Shown: positions 15,629 through 24,149, numbered from the stretch's first letter. The stretch is 64,000 nucleotides of DNA from Streptomyces albus subsp. albus (GCF_000719865.1 NZ_JOID01000015.1:256821-320820), one strand, 5' to 3'. Translations and numbers: made by a program. Notes: generated by a model not told the origin, from the letters alone.

Positions 15629-17161
15629 GTGCCGTCCATGAACGACCTCGTACGCCAGCACACCGCACTCGGTGACTCCGACCTGGAGTGGCTCCACCTC
15701 CTGGTGTCGGAGTGGCAGCTGCTCTCCGACCTCTCCTTCGCCGACCTGGTGCTGTGGGTGCCCACCCGGGACGGGACCCGCTATGTGTCCGTCGCCCAGA
15801 TGAGGCCCAACACCGGGCCCACGTCCTACCAGAACGACATGGTCGGCCATCTGGTTCCCCGCGGCCGCCGCCCGATGCTGGACGCCGCCCTGGACGAGGG
15901 CCGCATCGTGCGGGAGGGCGACCCGGAGTGGCGCGAGGAGGTCCCCGTCCGGGTCGAGTCCATCCCCGTGCGCCGGGAGGGCCGGGTCCTCGGGGTGATC
16001 GCGCGCAACACCAATCTGCTGACCGTGCGCACCCCCAGCCGGCTGGAGCTCACCTACCTCCAGAGCGCCTCCGACCTCGCCCAGATGATCGCTGCGGGCG
16101 CCTTCCCCTTCCAGGACCAGCAGGGCGACATGGACGTCTCACCCCGTGCGGGCGACGGACTGATTCGGCTCGACGCCGACGGCATCGTCCAGTACGCCAG
16201 CCCCAACGCGCTCTCGGCCTACCACCGGCTGGGCCTGGCCGCCGACCTGGTCGGCCTCCATCTGGGCCGGGCCACCGCCGAACTGGCCCCCGCGCGGGGC
16301 CCGGTGGACGAGGCGGTGGCCAAGCTGGCGAGCGGCTGGGCGCCGCGCGACTTCGAGGTGGAGAGCGACCAGGGAGTCATCCAGCTGCGTTCCATCCCGC
16401 TGAAACCCAAGGGCACCCGGATCGGTTCCCTGGTGCTGCTCCGCGACGTCACCGAACTGCGCCGCCGGGAGCGGGAGTTGCTGACCAAGGACGCGACCAT
16501 CCGGGAGATCCACCACCGGGTGAAGAACAATCTGCAGACCGTGGCGGCACTGCTGCGGCTCCAGGCCCGCCGGATGGACTCCGACCAGGGCCGGGAAGCC
16601 CTCGGGGAGGCCGTCCGCCGGGTCGGCTCGATCGCCATCGTGCACGAGACCCTGTCCCAGAACCTCGACGAACGGGTCGAGTTCGACGAGATCGCCGACC
16701 GCGTGCTGGCGATGGTGGCCGAGATCTCCCCGGGCCGGGTCGTCTGCCGCCGCACCGGCCGGTTCGGGATACTCGACGCCGACGTCGCCACCCCGCTGTC
16801 GATGGTGCTGACCGAAGTGGTGCAGAACGCCCTGGAGCACGGCTTCCCCCCGGGAGCCCCGGGCGGCCGGGAGAAGCAGCAGGGCACGGTCGAGGTGTCC
16901 GCGGTGCGCGGCGGCGGCCGGGCCGATCCGCGGCTGCTGGTCACCGTCCAGGACGACGGCGCCGGCCTCCCGGCGGACTTCGATCCGCACCGCACCGGCA
17001 GTCTGGGCCTGCAGATCGTACGGACGCTGGTGGAGGGCGAGTTGGGCGGCACCTTCGATTTGCGGCCCGTGCCGGAGGGCGGCACGAGGGCCCTGCTGGA
17101 CATCCCGGTACGGCCCGAGGGTGCCGAGCGGCGGAACCTGCCGCTGCCGGGACGGCTCTGA
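15629..17161 (+). CDS. PdtaS-like sensor histidine kinase (GAF-like/PAS/HisKA_2)
   Basis: 510 aa, soluble. Residues ~1-165 form a GAF-like sensing module (FADLVLWVPTRDGTRYVSVAQMRPNTGPTSYQNDMVGHLVPRG), ~175-280 a PAS domain (LIRLDADGIVQYASPNALSAYHRLG), then a HisKA_2 dimerisation region with phospho-acceptor His296 (EIHHRVKNNLQTVAALLRLQARR) and an HATPase domain (TEVVQNALEHGF, GLGLQIVRTLVEGELGG). This layout is that of mycobacterial PdtaS, which signals to an ANTAR-type RNA-binding regulator; no such partner lies in this window. GTG at 15629 (MPSMNDLV) with a -10-like TAGGCT just upstream suggests leaderless translation; ATG at 15638 is possible. Confidence 0.88.
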   Translation: MPSMNDLVRQHTALGDSDLEWLHLLVSEWQLLSDLSFADLVLWVPTRDGTRYVSVAQMRPNTGPTSYQNDMVGHLVPRGRRPMLDAALDEGRIVREGDPEWREEVPVRVESIPVRREGRVLGVIARNTNLLTVRTPSRLELTYLQSASDLAQMIAAGAFPFQDQQGDMDVSPRAGDGLIRLDADGIVQYASPNALSAYHRLGLAADLVGLHLGRATAELAPARGPVDEAVAKLASGWAPRDFEVESDQGVIQLRSIPLKPKGTRIGSLVLLRDVTELRRRERELLTKDATIREIHHRVKNNLQTVAALLRLQARRMDSDQGREALGEAVRRVGSIAIVHETLSQNLDERVEFDEIADRVLAMVAEISPGRVVCRRTGRFGILDADVATPLSMVLTEVVQNALEHGFPPGAPGGREKQQGTVEVSAVRGGGRADPRLLVTVQDDGAGLPADFDPHRTGSLGLQIVRTLVEGELGGTFDLRPVPEGGTRALLDIPVRPEGAERRNLPLPGRL

Positions 17162-17230
17162 GCTGCCGGGACGGCTGTGAACGGGGCGGACCGCGCCGGG
17201 CTCCGGCTCCGCGCCGGCTCCGGACAGCAC

Positions 17231-17261
17231 TGAACCCCGGCCGGGATCCGGCCGGGGTTCA
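17231..17261. terminator. Strong bidirectional terminator
   Basis: A 13-bp perfect stem (TGAACCCCGGCCG / CGGCCGGGGTTCA) with a 5-base loop lies between the convergent sensor kinase and wblE genes. Confidence 0.85.
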
Positions 17262-17373
17262 AAGCTTTATGTGCAACGGGTACTGCGCGCTGCGACTCGG
17301 GGGGCGGGTGGTGCGTACCCGCTGGGATGACGTGGTGTCATCGGGAACACGCTCCGCCCGGGTGCAGGGGGGT

Positions 17374-17631
17374 TCAGGCGCTCGCGTTGCGCGCCCGGTT
17401 GCGAGCGGCACGGCGCTTCATTGCGCGGCGCTCGTCCTCGCTGAGGCCACCCCACACACCGGAGTCCTGGCCGGACTCCAGCGCCCACTGCAGGCACTGC
17501 TCCATGACGGGGCAGCGACGGCAGACGGCCTTGGCTTCCTCGATCTGCAGCAGCGCAGGACCGGTGTTGCCGATGGGGAAGAAGAGCTCGGGGTCTTCCT
17601 CGCGGCAAACGGCGCGGTGACGCCAGTCCAT
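17374..17631 (-). CDS. wblE: WhiB-family iron-sulfur regulator WblE
   Basis: 85 aa. A small [4Fe-4S] regulator that acts with the principal sigma factor in actinobacteria. The four cluster cysteines are visible in AVCREEDPELFF and AVCRRCPVMEQCLQWA, followed by the G[V/I]WGG turn (SGVWGGLSEDERRAMKRRAARNRARN) and a basic DNA-contacting tail. The sequence matches S. coelicolor WblE closely. ATG at 17631 is preceded by GGAG five bases upstream and AAGGAG further out. Its promoter region is AT-richer than the surroundings. Confidence 0.93.
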   Translation of the reverse strand: MDWRHRAVCREEDPELFFPIGNTGPALLQIEEAKAVCRRCPVMEQCLQWALESGQDSGVWGGLSEDERRAMKRRAARNRARNASA

Positions 17632-17951
17632 GGCTGCTCCATCTCCTTGTGATACTTGCTGATTGCTTGTGAATGTGAACGCTTTCACGAATCCCCCCGC
17701 GACAGAAGGGGCCGACGACCAGTTCCCTGGTGCGGTCCCAGCGGGATTGAGGAGGGGGGTTCGGGCTCTCAAGGGGGCCGTGTGCTGGGCCGTCCCGATC
17801 GCCAGGAAGAGACTCGCAAACCTGGGCTGCGGATACAACCCCTTCCGGAAAGTTTTTTTTGATTCCTTGGTGTCGCCTCGGTCACAGCCTCACTTCCAGG
17901 GGGTGGAAGATGGCCTAAACGTTCGAGTGAAAGGACTTTCTGCGGTTCCGC
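17632..17951. other. Upstream region of wblE with a 14-bp inverted repeat
   Basis: About 320 bases with no gene. It holds GTGAACGCTTTCAC (17675-17688, arms GTGAA/TTCAC), 43 bases before the wblE start, which looks like an operator. A CTTCCA-GGGGG-TGGAAG hairpin (about 17893-17909) may end the lipid-kinase transcript. A run of eight T follows TTCCGGAA near 17850. Confidence 0.5.
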
Positions 17952-18929
17952 TCACACAATCACACGCAGTGCACGCCGTACGCCTGTGAACGTCACGCTG
18001 GAACGCAGTCCCAGGTGGTCACCGTCCATCTGAAACGGCAGTTTCGCCTGCGAATGCAAGGTGAAGTCCGTCAGATCGTGCAGTGACAGAGCGTGCTTGC
18101 CGTGCGGGCCCCGCTCGGGCGAGGACATGAGCAGCTGGGTCCCGTAACGCGCCACCGCGGCGGCGGAGAGACTGCTCAGTCCGAGCACGTCCAGCGCGGT
18201 GTCGAACGTCGCCCCGGGGGCGGCGTAGACCGGACGATTGCCCAGGTAGGTCCAGGGAGAGGTGTTGCAGACGACCGACAGCACCAACCCCCGTTCGGGC
18301 GTGTGCCCCGGGCGGTCGAGCGTAATCGTGCCGTGGCCGCGGTGCGGGTCGCTGAAGAACTGGCGGAGCACCTGGCGCACATACAGAGCGTGGGTGGAAC
18401 GCCGGCCCCGCTCGCGCTGTTGTTCGACTCGACCGACGACTCCCGCGTCGAATCCGAACCCCGCGGTGAAAGTGAACCAGCGGGCCGGAACCGCCTCGTC
18501 CACGCTTCCCGGAGTTCCGGAGGCGAGGCCCAGGCCGACCGTTCGTTCGCTTCCGTCACGCAATGCGTCCAACAATGCACCGGTCGCTTCCACGGCGTCA
18601 TTGGGAAGACCCAGAGCGCGCGCGAACACATTCGTGGAACCGCCGGGGACAACGGCGAGGCGGGGCAGGGAATCCGGGTCCGGGCCGCGGTGCAGCAGAC
18701 CGTTCACCACCTCGTTGACGGTGCCGTCGCCGCCGAGCGCCACCACCAGTTCGACCTCCCCGCTCTCAGCCGCCCGCCGGGCGAGGTCGCGGGCGTGGCC
18801 CCGGTACTCCGTGGACGCCACCTCCAGTTTGAGATCGCTCGCCAGGGCGTGGATCAGGACGTCCCGCGTACGGGCGCTGGTGGTGGTGGCTGCCGGGTTG
18901 ACCACGAGGAGGGCGCGCATGCCGTGCAC
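17952..18929 (-). CDS. Diacylglycerol/lipid kinase family protein
   Basis: 325 aa. DAGK catalytic domain (YegS/BmrU/DgkB type): LLVVNPAATTTSARTRD at the N-terminus, the nucleotide loop ALGGDGTVNEVVNGL near residue 66, and AVVPGGSTNVFARALGLP. These enzymes phosphorylate lipid substrates such as diacylglycerol at the membrane. The C-terminal beta-rich domain ends ...GVRRALRVIV. The start is GTG (18929) or ATG (18920); TAGGTA just upstream suggests a short or absent leader. No close operon partner: wblE lies downstream past ~320 bases. Confidence 0.88.
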   Translation of the reverse strand: MHGMRALLVVNPAATTTSARTRDVLIHALASDLKLEVASTEYRGHARDLARRAAESGEVELVVALGGDGTVNEVVNGLLHRGPDPDSLPRLAVVPGGSTNVFARALGLPNDAVEATGALLDALRDGSERTVGLGLASGTPGSVDEAVPARWFTFTAGFGFDAGVVGRVEQQRERGRRSTHALYVRQVLRQFFSDPHRGHGTITLDRPGHTPERGLVLSVVCNTSPWTYLGNRPVYAAPGATFDTALDVLGLSSLSAAAVARYGTQLLMSSPERGPHGKHALSLHDLTDFTLHSQAKLPFQMDGDHLGLRSSVTFTGVRRALRVIV

Positions 18930-19010
18930 ATTACCTACCTGCCGGTATGCGGCACAGTCCGGACGGCGACCCGCCCCGGACCGATGGAGGACGGCGGATA
19001 CGCTGCTGAG

Positions 19011-19451
19011 GTGAGCAGTGAGCAGCGAACGTCCACCGGTACCACCCCTCCCGCCGGCCCCCGCCCGGCCCGGCTCTCCGCCGCCGCGGCCCTGTGCGCC
19101 GCCGAGGGCGTGGTGCTCGCCGGGTTCGGGGGGTATCTGCTCGTGATGGGGCTGGTCGGCGACCCGTCGAGCCCGCAGCAGGCCGAGATGGGCGGGCTGA
19201 CCCTGCTCGCGCTGGCCGCGCTGCCGCTCCTGGCGGCCCGCGGTCTGCTGCTGCGGCGGCGCTGGAGCCGCGGACCGGCGATGATCACCCAGCTGATGGC
19301 CGTGCCGGTGGCCTGGACGCTGGTGAGCACCGGCGGCGCGATGATCGCCGCCGGGGTGGCGCTGGCCGCGGTGGCCGTCGCCGTGCTGGCACTGCTGGTC
19401 AATCCGACGGCCACCGCGGCACTGGGCATCGCCCCCCGGAGCGAGCCGTAA
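19011..19451 (+). CDS. Small integral membrane protein, unknown function
   Basis: 146 aa with about four hydrophobic segments (LCAAEGVVLAGFGGYLLVMGLV, GGLTLLALAALPLLAARGLLL, ITQLMAVPVAWTLVSTGG, MIAAGVALAAVAVAVLALLV). I do not recognise a catalytic motif. GTG at 19011 is chosen because ATACGCT, a -10-like element, sits seven bases upstream, which would give a leaderless message; an in-frame ATG at 18984 is possible. Divergent from the lipid-kinase gene, with an ~80-base shared promoter region. Confidence 0.75.
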   Translation: MSSEQRTSTGTTPPAGPRPARLSAAAALCAAEGVVLAGFGGYLLVMGLVGDPSSPQQAEMGGLTLLALAALPLLAARGLLLRRRWSRGPAMITQLMAVPVAWTLVSTGGAMIAAGVALAAVAVAVLALLVNPTATAALGIAPRSEP

Positions 19452-19479
19452 CGGCCCGGGGCGCTGCCTCCACCGGGCA

Positions 19480-19504
19480 CCTCCGCCGCGTGCTCCGGCG
19501 GAGG
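19480..19504. terminator. Bidirectional terminator between membrane protein and sigH
   Basis: Perfect 9-bp arms CCTCCGCCG (19480-19488) and CGGCGGAGG (19496-19504) with a 7-base loop lie between convergent genes. Confidence 0.75.
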
Positions 19505-19514
19505 CCCGCGCCGG

Positions 19515-20480
19515 TCACTCCTCGACGAGGAGCTTGTCCCGCAGCTGCGCCAGGGTGCGGGCCAGCAGCCGGGAGACGTGCATTTGCGAGATGCCGACCT
19601 CCTGCGCGATCTGCGACTGCGTCATATTGCCGAAGAAGCGCAGCAGCAGGATCTTCTTCTCCCGCGGCGGCAGTTCCTCCAGCAGGGGCTTGAGGGACTC
19701 CCGGTACTCCACGCCCTCCAGGGCGTCGTCCTCGGCGCCCAGGGTGTCGGCGACGGCCGGCGACTCCTCGTCCGTGTCCGGGACGTCCAGCGAGAGGGTG
19801 CTGTACGCGTTGGCGGACTCCAGCCCCTCCAGCACCTCCTCCTCCGAGATGCCGAGCTGGACGGCGAGTTCGTGGACGGTGGGGGAGCGGCCGTGCCGCT
19901 GGGACAGCTCGGCGGTGGCCGTGGTCAGCGACAGCCGCAGCTCCTGGAGCCGGCGCGGGACCCGCACCGCCCAGCCCTTGTCGCGGAAGTGCCGCTTGAT
20001 CTCGCCGACCACCGTCGGGGTGGCGTAGGTGGAGAACTCGACACCCCGGTCGGGGTCGAAGCGGTCCACGGACTTGATGAGGCCGATGGTGGCGACCTGG
20101 GTCAGGTCGTCCAGCGGCTCGCCGCGGTTGCGGAACCGCCGGGCCAGGTGCTCCACCAGCGGCAGGTGCATCCGGACCAGGTGGTCGCGGAGCTGGACGC
20201 GCCGCGGCGAGCCCTCGGGCAGGCCGCGCAACTCGATGAAGAGCGCCCGGGCACCGCTGCGGTCGTGCGGATCCGGCTGCTCGCCGCGGGCGTATTCGTG
20301 CTCGCGCCCCGGGTGCTCGCCCCGGCCCTGCTCGCGCCCGGGCTGCTCCTGCCGCTGCTCCTGCTGATGCTGGTCCATGTGGTCCGCCCGCTCTGCCTGT
20401 TGCTCCGGGATGGCGGCCCTGGGCACCGCCCCCGCCGAGCGCCTCTCGTCCTGCACCGGCCCGCCCGTTCCCTCCGTCAC
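19515..20480 (-). CDS. sigH: Stress sigma factor SigH (SigB/SigF/SigG subfamily)
   Basis: 321 aa. A group 3 sigma factor for osmotic and developmental stress. Regions 2-4 run from about residue 80: LRDHLVRMHLPLVEHLARRFRNRGEPLDDLTQVATIGLIKSVDRFDPDRGVEFSTYATPTVVGEIKRHFRDKGW (region 2), region 3 around VHELAVQLGISEEEV, and a region 4 helix-turn-helix MTQSQIAQEVGISQMHVSRLLARTL. The first ~75 residues are a Gln/Glu/His-rich extension; S. coelicolor SigH likewise exists in several N-terminal forms. The GTG start overlaps the upstream anti-sigma stop by four bases. Confidence 0.92.
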   Translation of the reverse strand: MTEGTGGPVQDERRSAGAVPRAAIPEQQAERADHMDQHQQEQRQEQPGREQGRGEHPGREHEYARGEQPDPHDRSGARALFIELRGLPEGSPRRVQLRDHLVRMHLPLVEHLARRFRNRGEPLDDLTQVATIGLIKSVDRFDPDRGVEFSTYATPTVVGEIKRHFRDKGWAVRVPRRLQELRLSLTTATAELSQRHGRSPTVHELAVQLGISEEEVLEGLESANAYSTLSLDVPDTDEESPAVADTLGAEDDALEGVEYRESLKPLLEELPPREKKILLLRFFGNMTQSQIAQEVGISQMHVSRLLARTLAQLRDKLLVEE

Positions 20481-20890
20481 GGCTGACCGGGACCCGCGCC
20501 GCGCTTCTTGTGCAGGCCGATGCTCACCGTGCGGTCCTCGGCGACCGTGGAGTCCACCTCACCGGCGAGCGCGGAGAGCACCGTCCAGGCGAAGGTGTCG
20601 CGCTCGGGGGCGCGGCCGTCGGTCGTCGGGGCCGAGACGGTCACCCGCAGCGAATCCCCGACCAGACGGAAGACGCAGCTGAGCACGGAACCCGGCACCG
20701 CCTGCTGCAGCAGGATCGCGCAGGCCTCGTCGACCGCGATGCGCAGATCCTCGATCTCGTCGAGGGTGAAGTCCAATCGGGCCGCGAGGCCCGCCGTGGC
20801 CGTCCGCAGCACGGAAAGATAGGCACCCGCGGCGGGCAGCCGGACTTCCACGAAGTCCTGGTTCCCGGGCTCACCTGCGATGTGGGACAC
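20477..20890 (-). CDS. ushX: SigH anti-sigma factor (UshX/PrsH), RsbW-like
   Basis: 137 aa GHKL-fold anti-sigma factor that binds SigH and is itself controlled by STAS antagonists such as BldG. The ATPase N-box is visible (EIEDLRIAVDEACAILLQQA) with the surrounding VEVRLPAAGAYLSVLRTATAGLAARLDFTLDEIEDLRI. GTG at 20890 (MSHIAGEPGNQDF) is chosen because GGAGG lies five bases upstream; a TTG four codons earlier is the alternative. Translation is coupled to sigH by GTGA overlap. Assignment rests on synteny and close sequence likeness. Confidence 0.9.
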   Translation of the reverse strand: MSHIAGEPGNQDFVEVRLPAAGAYLSVLRTATAGLAARLDFTLDEIEDLRIAVDEACAILLQQAVPGSVLSCVFRLVGDSLRVTVSAPTTDGRAPERDTFAWTVLSALAGEVDSTVAEDRTVSIGLHKKRGAGPGQP

Positions 20891-20892
20891 CC

Positions 20893-21114
20893 TCACCTCC
20901 AAGGTGACAAGCTCTTCGGTTCTTCGAGCTGATACGAGCGCCGGACCGCGCGCTTCGCGCGAGGGCGGAACCGGCGCAGCACATGGTTCGCCTGCGACGC
21001 TATCGTGATCTGTGGGCCGGTGTCGCCTGTGCCGGGGGCGCGGGACACAGCGGGGCCGCCCTCCAACGGCCGGTCGGAGCCCGCGGTCCGGTGAACGTCA
21101 CTCATTGTAGGCAC
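20893..21114 (-). CDS. Small ORF upstream of anti-sigma gene (UshY-like)
   Basis: 73 aa, GTG at 21114 (or ATG at 21105: MSDVHRTAGSDRP). Ends only two bases before the anti-sigma GTG, so the two could be translationally coupled. The C-terminal half is basic (HVLRRFRPRAKRAVRRSYQLEEPKSLSPWR); no known domain. S. coelicolor is reported to have a small gene, ushY, before ushX and sigH, which fits this position. It could alternatively be a leader containing the operon's internal promoters. Confidence 0.5.
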   Translation of the reverse strand: MPTMSDVHRTAGSDRPLEGGPAVSRAPGTGDTGPQITIASQANHVLRRFRPRAKRAVRRSYQLEEPKSLSPWR

Positions 21115-21158
21115 GGCTCTACGGACAGTGGCTAGGGGTGCGGCGGTTCCAATTCCGC

Positions 21159-21176
21159 GAATCCGGGCCCGGATTC
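21159..21176 (-). terminator. Terminator after ACC deaminase-like gene
   Basis: The perfect 18-bp palindrome GAATCCGGGCCCGGATTC lies 35 bases past the stop. Confidence 0.6.
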
Positions 21177-21210
21177 ACCCGGCGGGGCCCGGCGCGGGAG
21201 TCGCCACTGG

Positions 21211-22134
21211 TCAGCCGGTTCCGGTGAGAACGGCCGCGATCGCCGTGCCCGGGCGGAAGGCGCGTTCCTCGGTCAGCGACAACAGTCCGTACAGCATTTT
21301 GGCGACGTACAGTGACTCCAGGATAACCCCGTGCCGGGTGGAGAAGTCCTCGGCGAACGCCCGGAGTCGGGGCGGCACCTTCGCGTAGCCGCCGCAGTGG
21401 AAGCGGTGCTCCACCCGCCAGTCGCCCCTGCGGTCCCCGAACGCCTCGCGCTGCAGGCGCTCGACCTCCGCGCCCAGGAAGCCGCCTTTCAACACCGCGA
21501 AACCGAGAGCCCGTTGATCCGGCGCCAGTCCCGCCGCCAGCCCGGCGAGGGTGCCCCCGGTGCCGCACGGGACCGTCACCACATCGGCCCGGCCCCGCAG
21601 TTCGCGGCCGAGATCCGTACAGCCGTGCACGGCAAGGGCGTTGCTGCCGCCCTCCGGCACGAGATGGAAGGCGCCGAACCGTTCCCGCAGCCCTGCGGTG
21701 AACTCCGGCGCGGTCTTGCGCCGGTAGGCGGCCCGGTCGACGAAGACCAGCCGCATGCCGTCGGCGGCGCAGCGCTCCAGGGACGGATTGAGCGGGCGGT
21801 CCGCCAGCTCGTCGCCGCGGACGACGCCGATGGTGGACAGGCCCAGCAGCCGGCCGGCCGCGGCGGTGGCCCGCAGATGGTGGGAGTAGGCGCCGCCGAA
21901 GGTCAGGAGCGTGGTGTGGCCGCTCTCGGCGGCGGCGCGCAGATTCGGGGTCAGCTTGCGCCACTTGTTGCCGGGCAGCTCGGGGTGGATGAGGTCGTCC
22001 CGCTTGAGCAGCAGCCGCACGCCGTGGCGCGCGAAGCGCTCGTCCTCGGCCGGGTCCAGGGGGGACGGCAGGCGGGGCCGCAGGGCATCGGGGCCGGGCG
22101 GGGTGCCGGGAGCGGCGGGAGCGGCGGGGGACAC
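21211..22134 (-). CDS. ACC deaminase/D-cysteine desulfhydrase family PLP enzyme
   Basis: 307 aa. Fold-type II PLP enzyme. The PLP lysine is Lys57 in PGNKWRKL, followed by TFGGAYSHHLRATAAAG; the phosphate-binding loop is PCGTGGTLAGLAAG. Family members either open the cyclopropane ring of 1-aminocyclopropane-1-carboxylate or release H2S from D-cysteine; the sequence alone does not separate the two activities. Length is normal. GTG at 22134 follows a GACAAT element nine bases upstream, consistent with a leaderless transcript. No transporter or ethylene-related partner nearby. Confidence 0.85.
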   Translation of the reverse strand: MSPAAPAAPGTPPGPDALRPRLPSPLDPAEDERFARHGVRLLLKRDDLIHPELPGNKWRKLTPNLRAAAESGHTTLLTFGGAYSHHLRATAAAGRLLGLSTIGVVRGDELADRPLNPSLERCAADGMRLVFVDRAAYRRKTAPEFTAGLRERFGAFHLVPEGGSNALAVHGCTDLGRELRGRADVVTVPCGTGGTLAGLAAGLAPDQRALGFAVLKGGFLGAEVERLQREAFGDRRGDWRVEHRFHCGGYAKVPPRLRAFAEDFSTRHGVILESLYVAKMLYGLLSLTEERAFRPGTAIAAVLTGTG

Positions 22135-22295
22135 CGGACCATTGTCACCCGGCGCGCCGGCCTGCGGTGCGGACGGGGTGCGGCGGCCCCGGAGCGGCGG
22201 CCGGGGCCGGTGGGCCGGGGGCGGCGGCCGCGAGCCGCGGCGTCCGTTCCGGGCGTTGGCCGCCCGGGCGTCCGCGGCCCGGGCGGCGCCGGGGC

Positions 22296-22529
22296 TCAGC
22301 CCCGGAGGACCCCGTCGCCGTGCGTCGCGATGTGCTGCTCCAGCGCCTCCATGGCACGGCGGGTGGCCTCCGGGGAGCCGCCGCGGCGCTGCTCGGCGTA
22401 GTACGCCGAACCGAGCTTCTTCAGCAGATCGGCACCGGCGCGCTGGGTCTGCACCTCGTCGAGCTTCTGCTTGCCCTGCGTGAGGCCGCGCTGTGCCTGC
22501 TCCTTGGCGCGGTCCAGAAACCCTGCCAT
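22296..22529 (-). CDS. Conserved 77-aa helical protein
   Basis: 77 aa, ATG at 22529 with AGGAGG six bases upstream. Sequence MAGFLDRAKEQAQRGLTQGKQKLDEVQTQRAGADLLKKLGSAYYAEQRRGG...MEALEQHIATHGD is charged and probably all-helical, with a shape recalling CsbD/phasin-like small stress proteins. I know similar hypothetical proteins in Streptomyces but no established function. Lies 161 bases downstream-strand from the ACC deaminase gene; its stop is embedded in a CCGGGGCT-AGCCCCGG hairpin. Confidence 0.78.
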   Translation of the reverse strand: MAGFLDRAKEQAQRGLTQGKQKLDEVQTQRAGADLLKKLGSAYYAEQRRGGSPEATRRAMEALEQHIATHGDGVLRG

Positions 22530-22716
22530 GTGCTGCCTCCTGCGATCGGTGCGGTGAGGCGGCCGGGCTGGAGCGCCGCCCCTCGCTTCGTCAACGCCGG
22601 GGCCGGGCGGGGGGTTCCCCGCGTCGCCCGTACGGAGCAGCACCGGCCACGCCGGACCGGTCCCGGGGCCGCCGCAGCCTTCCGTCGTGCGTCCGCCGGG
22701 GACTACGGGACAGCCT

Positions 22717-23655
22717 TCAGGGGCACTGGATGACCTGGCCCGCGTACGAGAGATTGCCGCCGAAGCCGAACAGCAGCACGGGCGCGCCCCGGGGGATCTC
22801 GCCGCGCTCCACCAGTTTCGACAGGGCCAGCGGGATGCTCGCGGCCGAGGTGTTGCCGGAGTCCACCACGTCCCGGGCGATCACGGCGTTGACCGCTCCC
22901 AGCCTGCGGGCGAGCGGCTCGATGATCCGCAGGTTCGCCTGGTGGGGCACCACCGCGGCCAGGTCCTCCGGCCGCACTCCGGCGCGTTCGCACACCTGGC
23001 GCGCGATCGGCGGCAGTTGGGTGGTCGCCCAGCGGTAGACGGCCTGGCCCTCCTGCGCGAAGCGGCTCGGGGTGCCCTCGATGCGCACGGCGGCGCCCAT
23101 CTCGGGGACCGATCCCCAGACGACCGGCCCGATGCCCGGCTCCGCCGCTGCGGTCACCACGGCGGCGCCGGCCCCGTCCCCGGTCAGCACACAGGTGGAG
23201 CGGTCCGTCCAGTCGGTCACGTCGGTGAACTTCTCGGCCCCGATGACCAGCGCCGTACGGGCCGCGCCGGCCCGTACCGCGTGGTCCGCGGTGGCCAGGG
23301 CGTGGGTGAAGCCCGCGCACACCACGTTGAGGTCCATGGTGGCGGGGGAGGGGAGGCCGAGCCGGGCGGCGACGCGGGCGGCCGTGTTGGGGCTGCGGTC
23401 GACGGCCGTGCAGGTGGCGACGAGGACCAGGTCCACCTCCGAGGCCGGGAGGCCGGAGCCCGCCAGCGCCTTGGCGGCTGCGGCGGCGGCCATCTGGTCC
23501 ACGGTCTCGTCGGGACGCGCCACATGGCGGGTGCGGATGCCGACCCGGCTGCGGATCCACGCGTCGTCCGTGTCGACCATGGCCGCGAGATCGTCGTTGG
23601 TCAGCACGGCGGCGGGCTGGTAGTGGCCCAGAGCCAGTACGCGCGAACCCGTCAT
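22717..23655 (-). CDS. 3-oxoacyl-ACP synthase III (KAS III/FabH-like)
   Basis: 312 aa. Condenses an acyl-CoA starter with malonyl-ACP. Catalytic residues are present: Cys113 in NVVCAGFTH, His in VVPHQANLRI and Asn in DSGNTSAAS. The start MTGSRVLALGHYQPA and the IRSRVGIRTRHVA segment are typical of KAS III. It stands alone, without fabD, acpP or fabF partners, so it is probably an accessory paralogue rather than the housekeeping FabH. Substrate unknown. ATG at 23655 follows GAAGGGA. Confidence 0.9.
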   Translation of the reverse strand: MTGSRVLALGHYQPAAVLTNDDLAAMVDTDDAWIRSRVGIRTRHVARPDETVDQMAAAAAAKALAGSGLPASEVDLVLVATCTAVDRSPNTAARVAARLGLPSPATMDLNVVCAGFTHALATADHAVRAGAARTALVIGAEKFTDVTDWTDRSTCVLTGDGAGAAVVTAAAEPGIGPVVWGSVPEMGAAVRIEGTPSRFAQEGQAVYRWATTQLPPIARQVCERAGVRPEDLAAVVPHQANLRIIEPLARRLGAVNAVIARDVVDSGNTSAASIPLALSKLVERGEIPRGAPVLLFGFGGNLSYAGQVIQCP

Positions 23656-23810
23656 GGGTGTCCCTTCGTCATCCGCCGGCGCCGGTCGGGCGACGGTGCC
23701 GGGTGCGGTGGGCACCGCCCCACCATCCTCGGGGCGCGGGCCACGAGACCGGGTACGCGTTCGGCCAAGGATCCGGGCGCAGAACTGGCGTGACCCGCCA
23801 GCGGGCCGGC

Positions 23811-24149
23811 TCAGGCGGAGGCGCCGTGGCGGCGCAGCGCCTCGGCCAGCGTGGGGACGGGACGGAAGCGGTGGCCGAGGCCCGTGATGTCCAGGACACG
23901 CAGGATCCCCGGCCGGTCGCAGACCAGGGCGAGGTCCCCGCCCCGGGCGTGGACGCGGCGGTGGACGCGGCACAGCAGGCGCAGCCCGGACGCGTCGAGG
24001 AAGGTGACCGGACCGAGGTCGATCACGAGCCGGGAGCCGGCCGAGGCGGTGGCCCGGTCGAGGTGCGGAGCGGTGTCGAGGGCCGCGGCGATGTCCATCT
24101 CGCCGCGGAGTTCGACGACCGTGCAGCCGCCCGTCCGGTAGGTGGCCAT
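23811..24149 (-). CDS. STAS-domain anti-sigma factor antagonist
   Basis: 112 aa SpoIIAA/RsbV-like protein. The phosphorylatable serine is in FLDASGLRLL, preceded by the VVELRGEMDIAAA strand. Such proteins bind RsbW-type anti-sigma kinases and free the sigma factor. The SigH anti-sigma factor ~3 kb away is one possible partner, but Streptomyces genomes carry many pairs, so this is conjecture. ATG at 24149 (MATYRTGG). Divergent from the GNAT gene across ~400 bases. Confidence 0.85.
   Translation of the reverse strand: MATYRTGGCTVVELRGEMDIAAALDTAPHLDRATASAGSRLVIDLGPVTFLDASGLRLLCRVHRRVHARGGDLALVCDRPGILRVLDITGLGHRFRPVPTLAEALRRHGASA

Noticed and set aside
17640..17860. Possible SigR-type promoter (GGAAG...GTT) upstream of wblE
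   Set aside because: The spacing between the two elements is 20 bases instead of the expected 18-19 and the first element is imperfect.
22717..23655. KAS III gene as the edge of a polyketide or fatty-acid gene cluster
   Set aside because: No acyl carrier protein, ketosynthase II, malonyl transferase or tailoring genes nearby.
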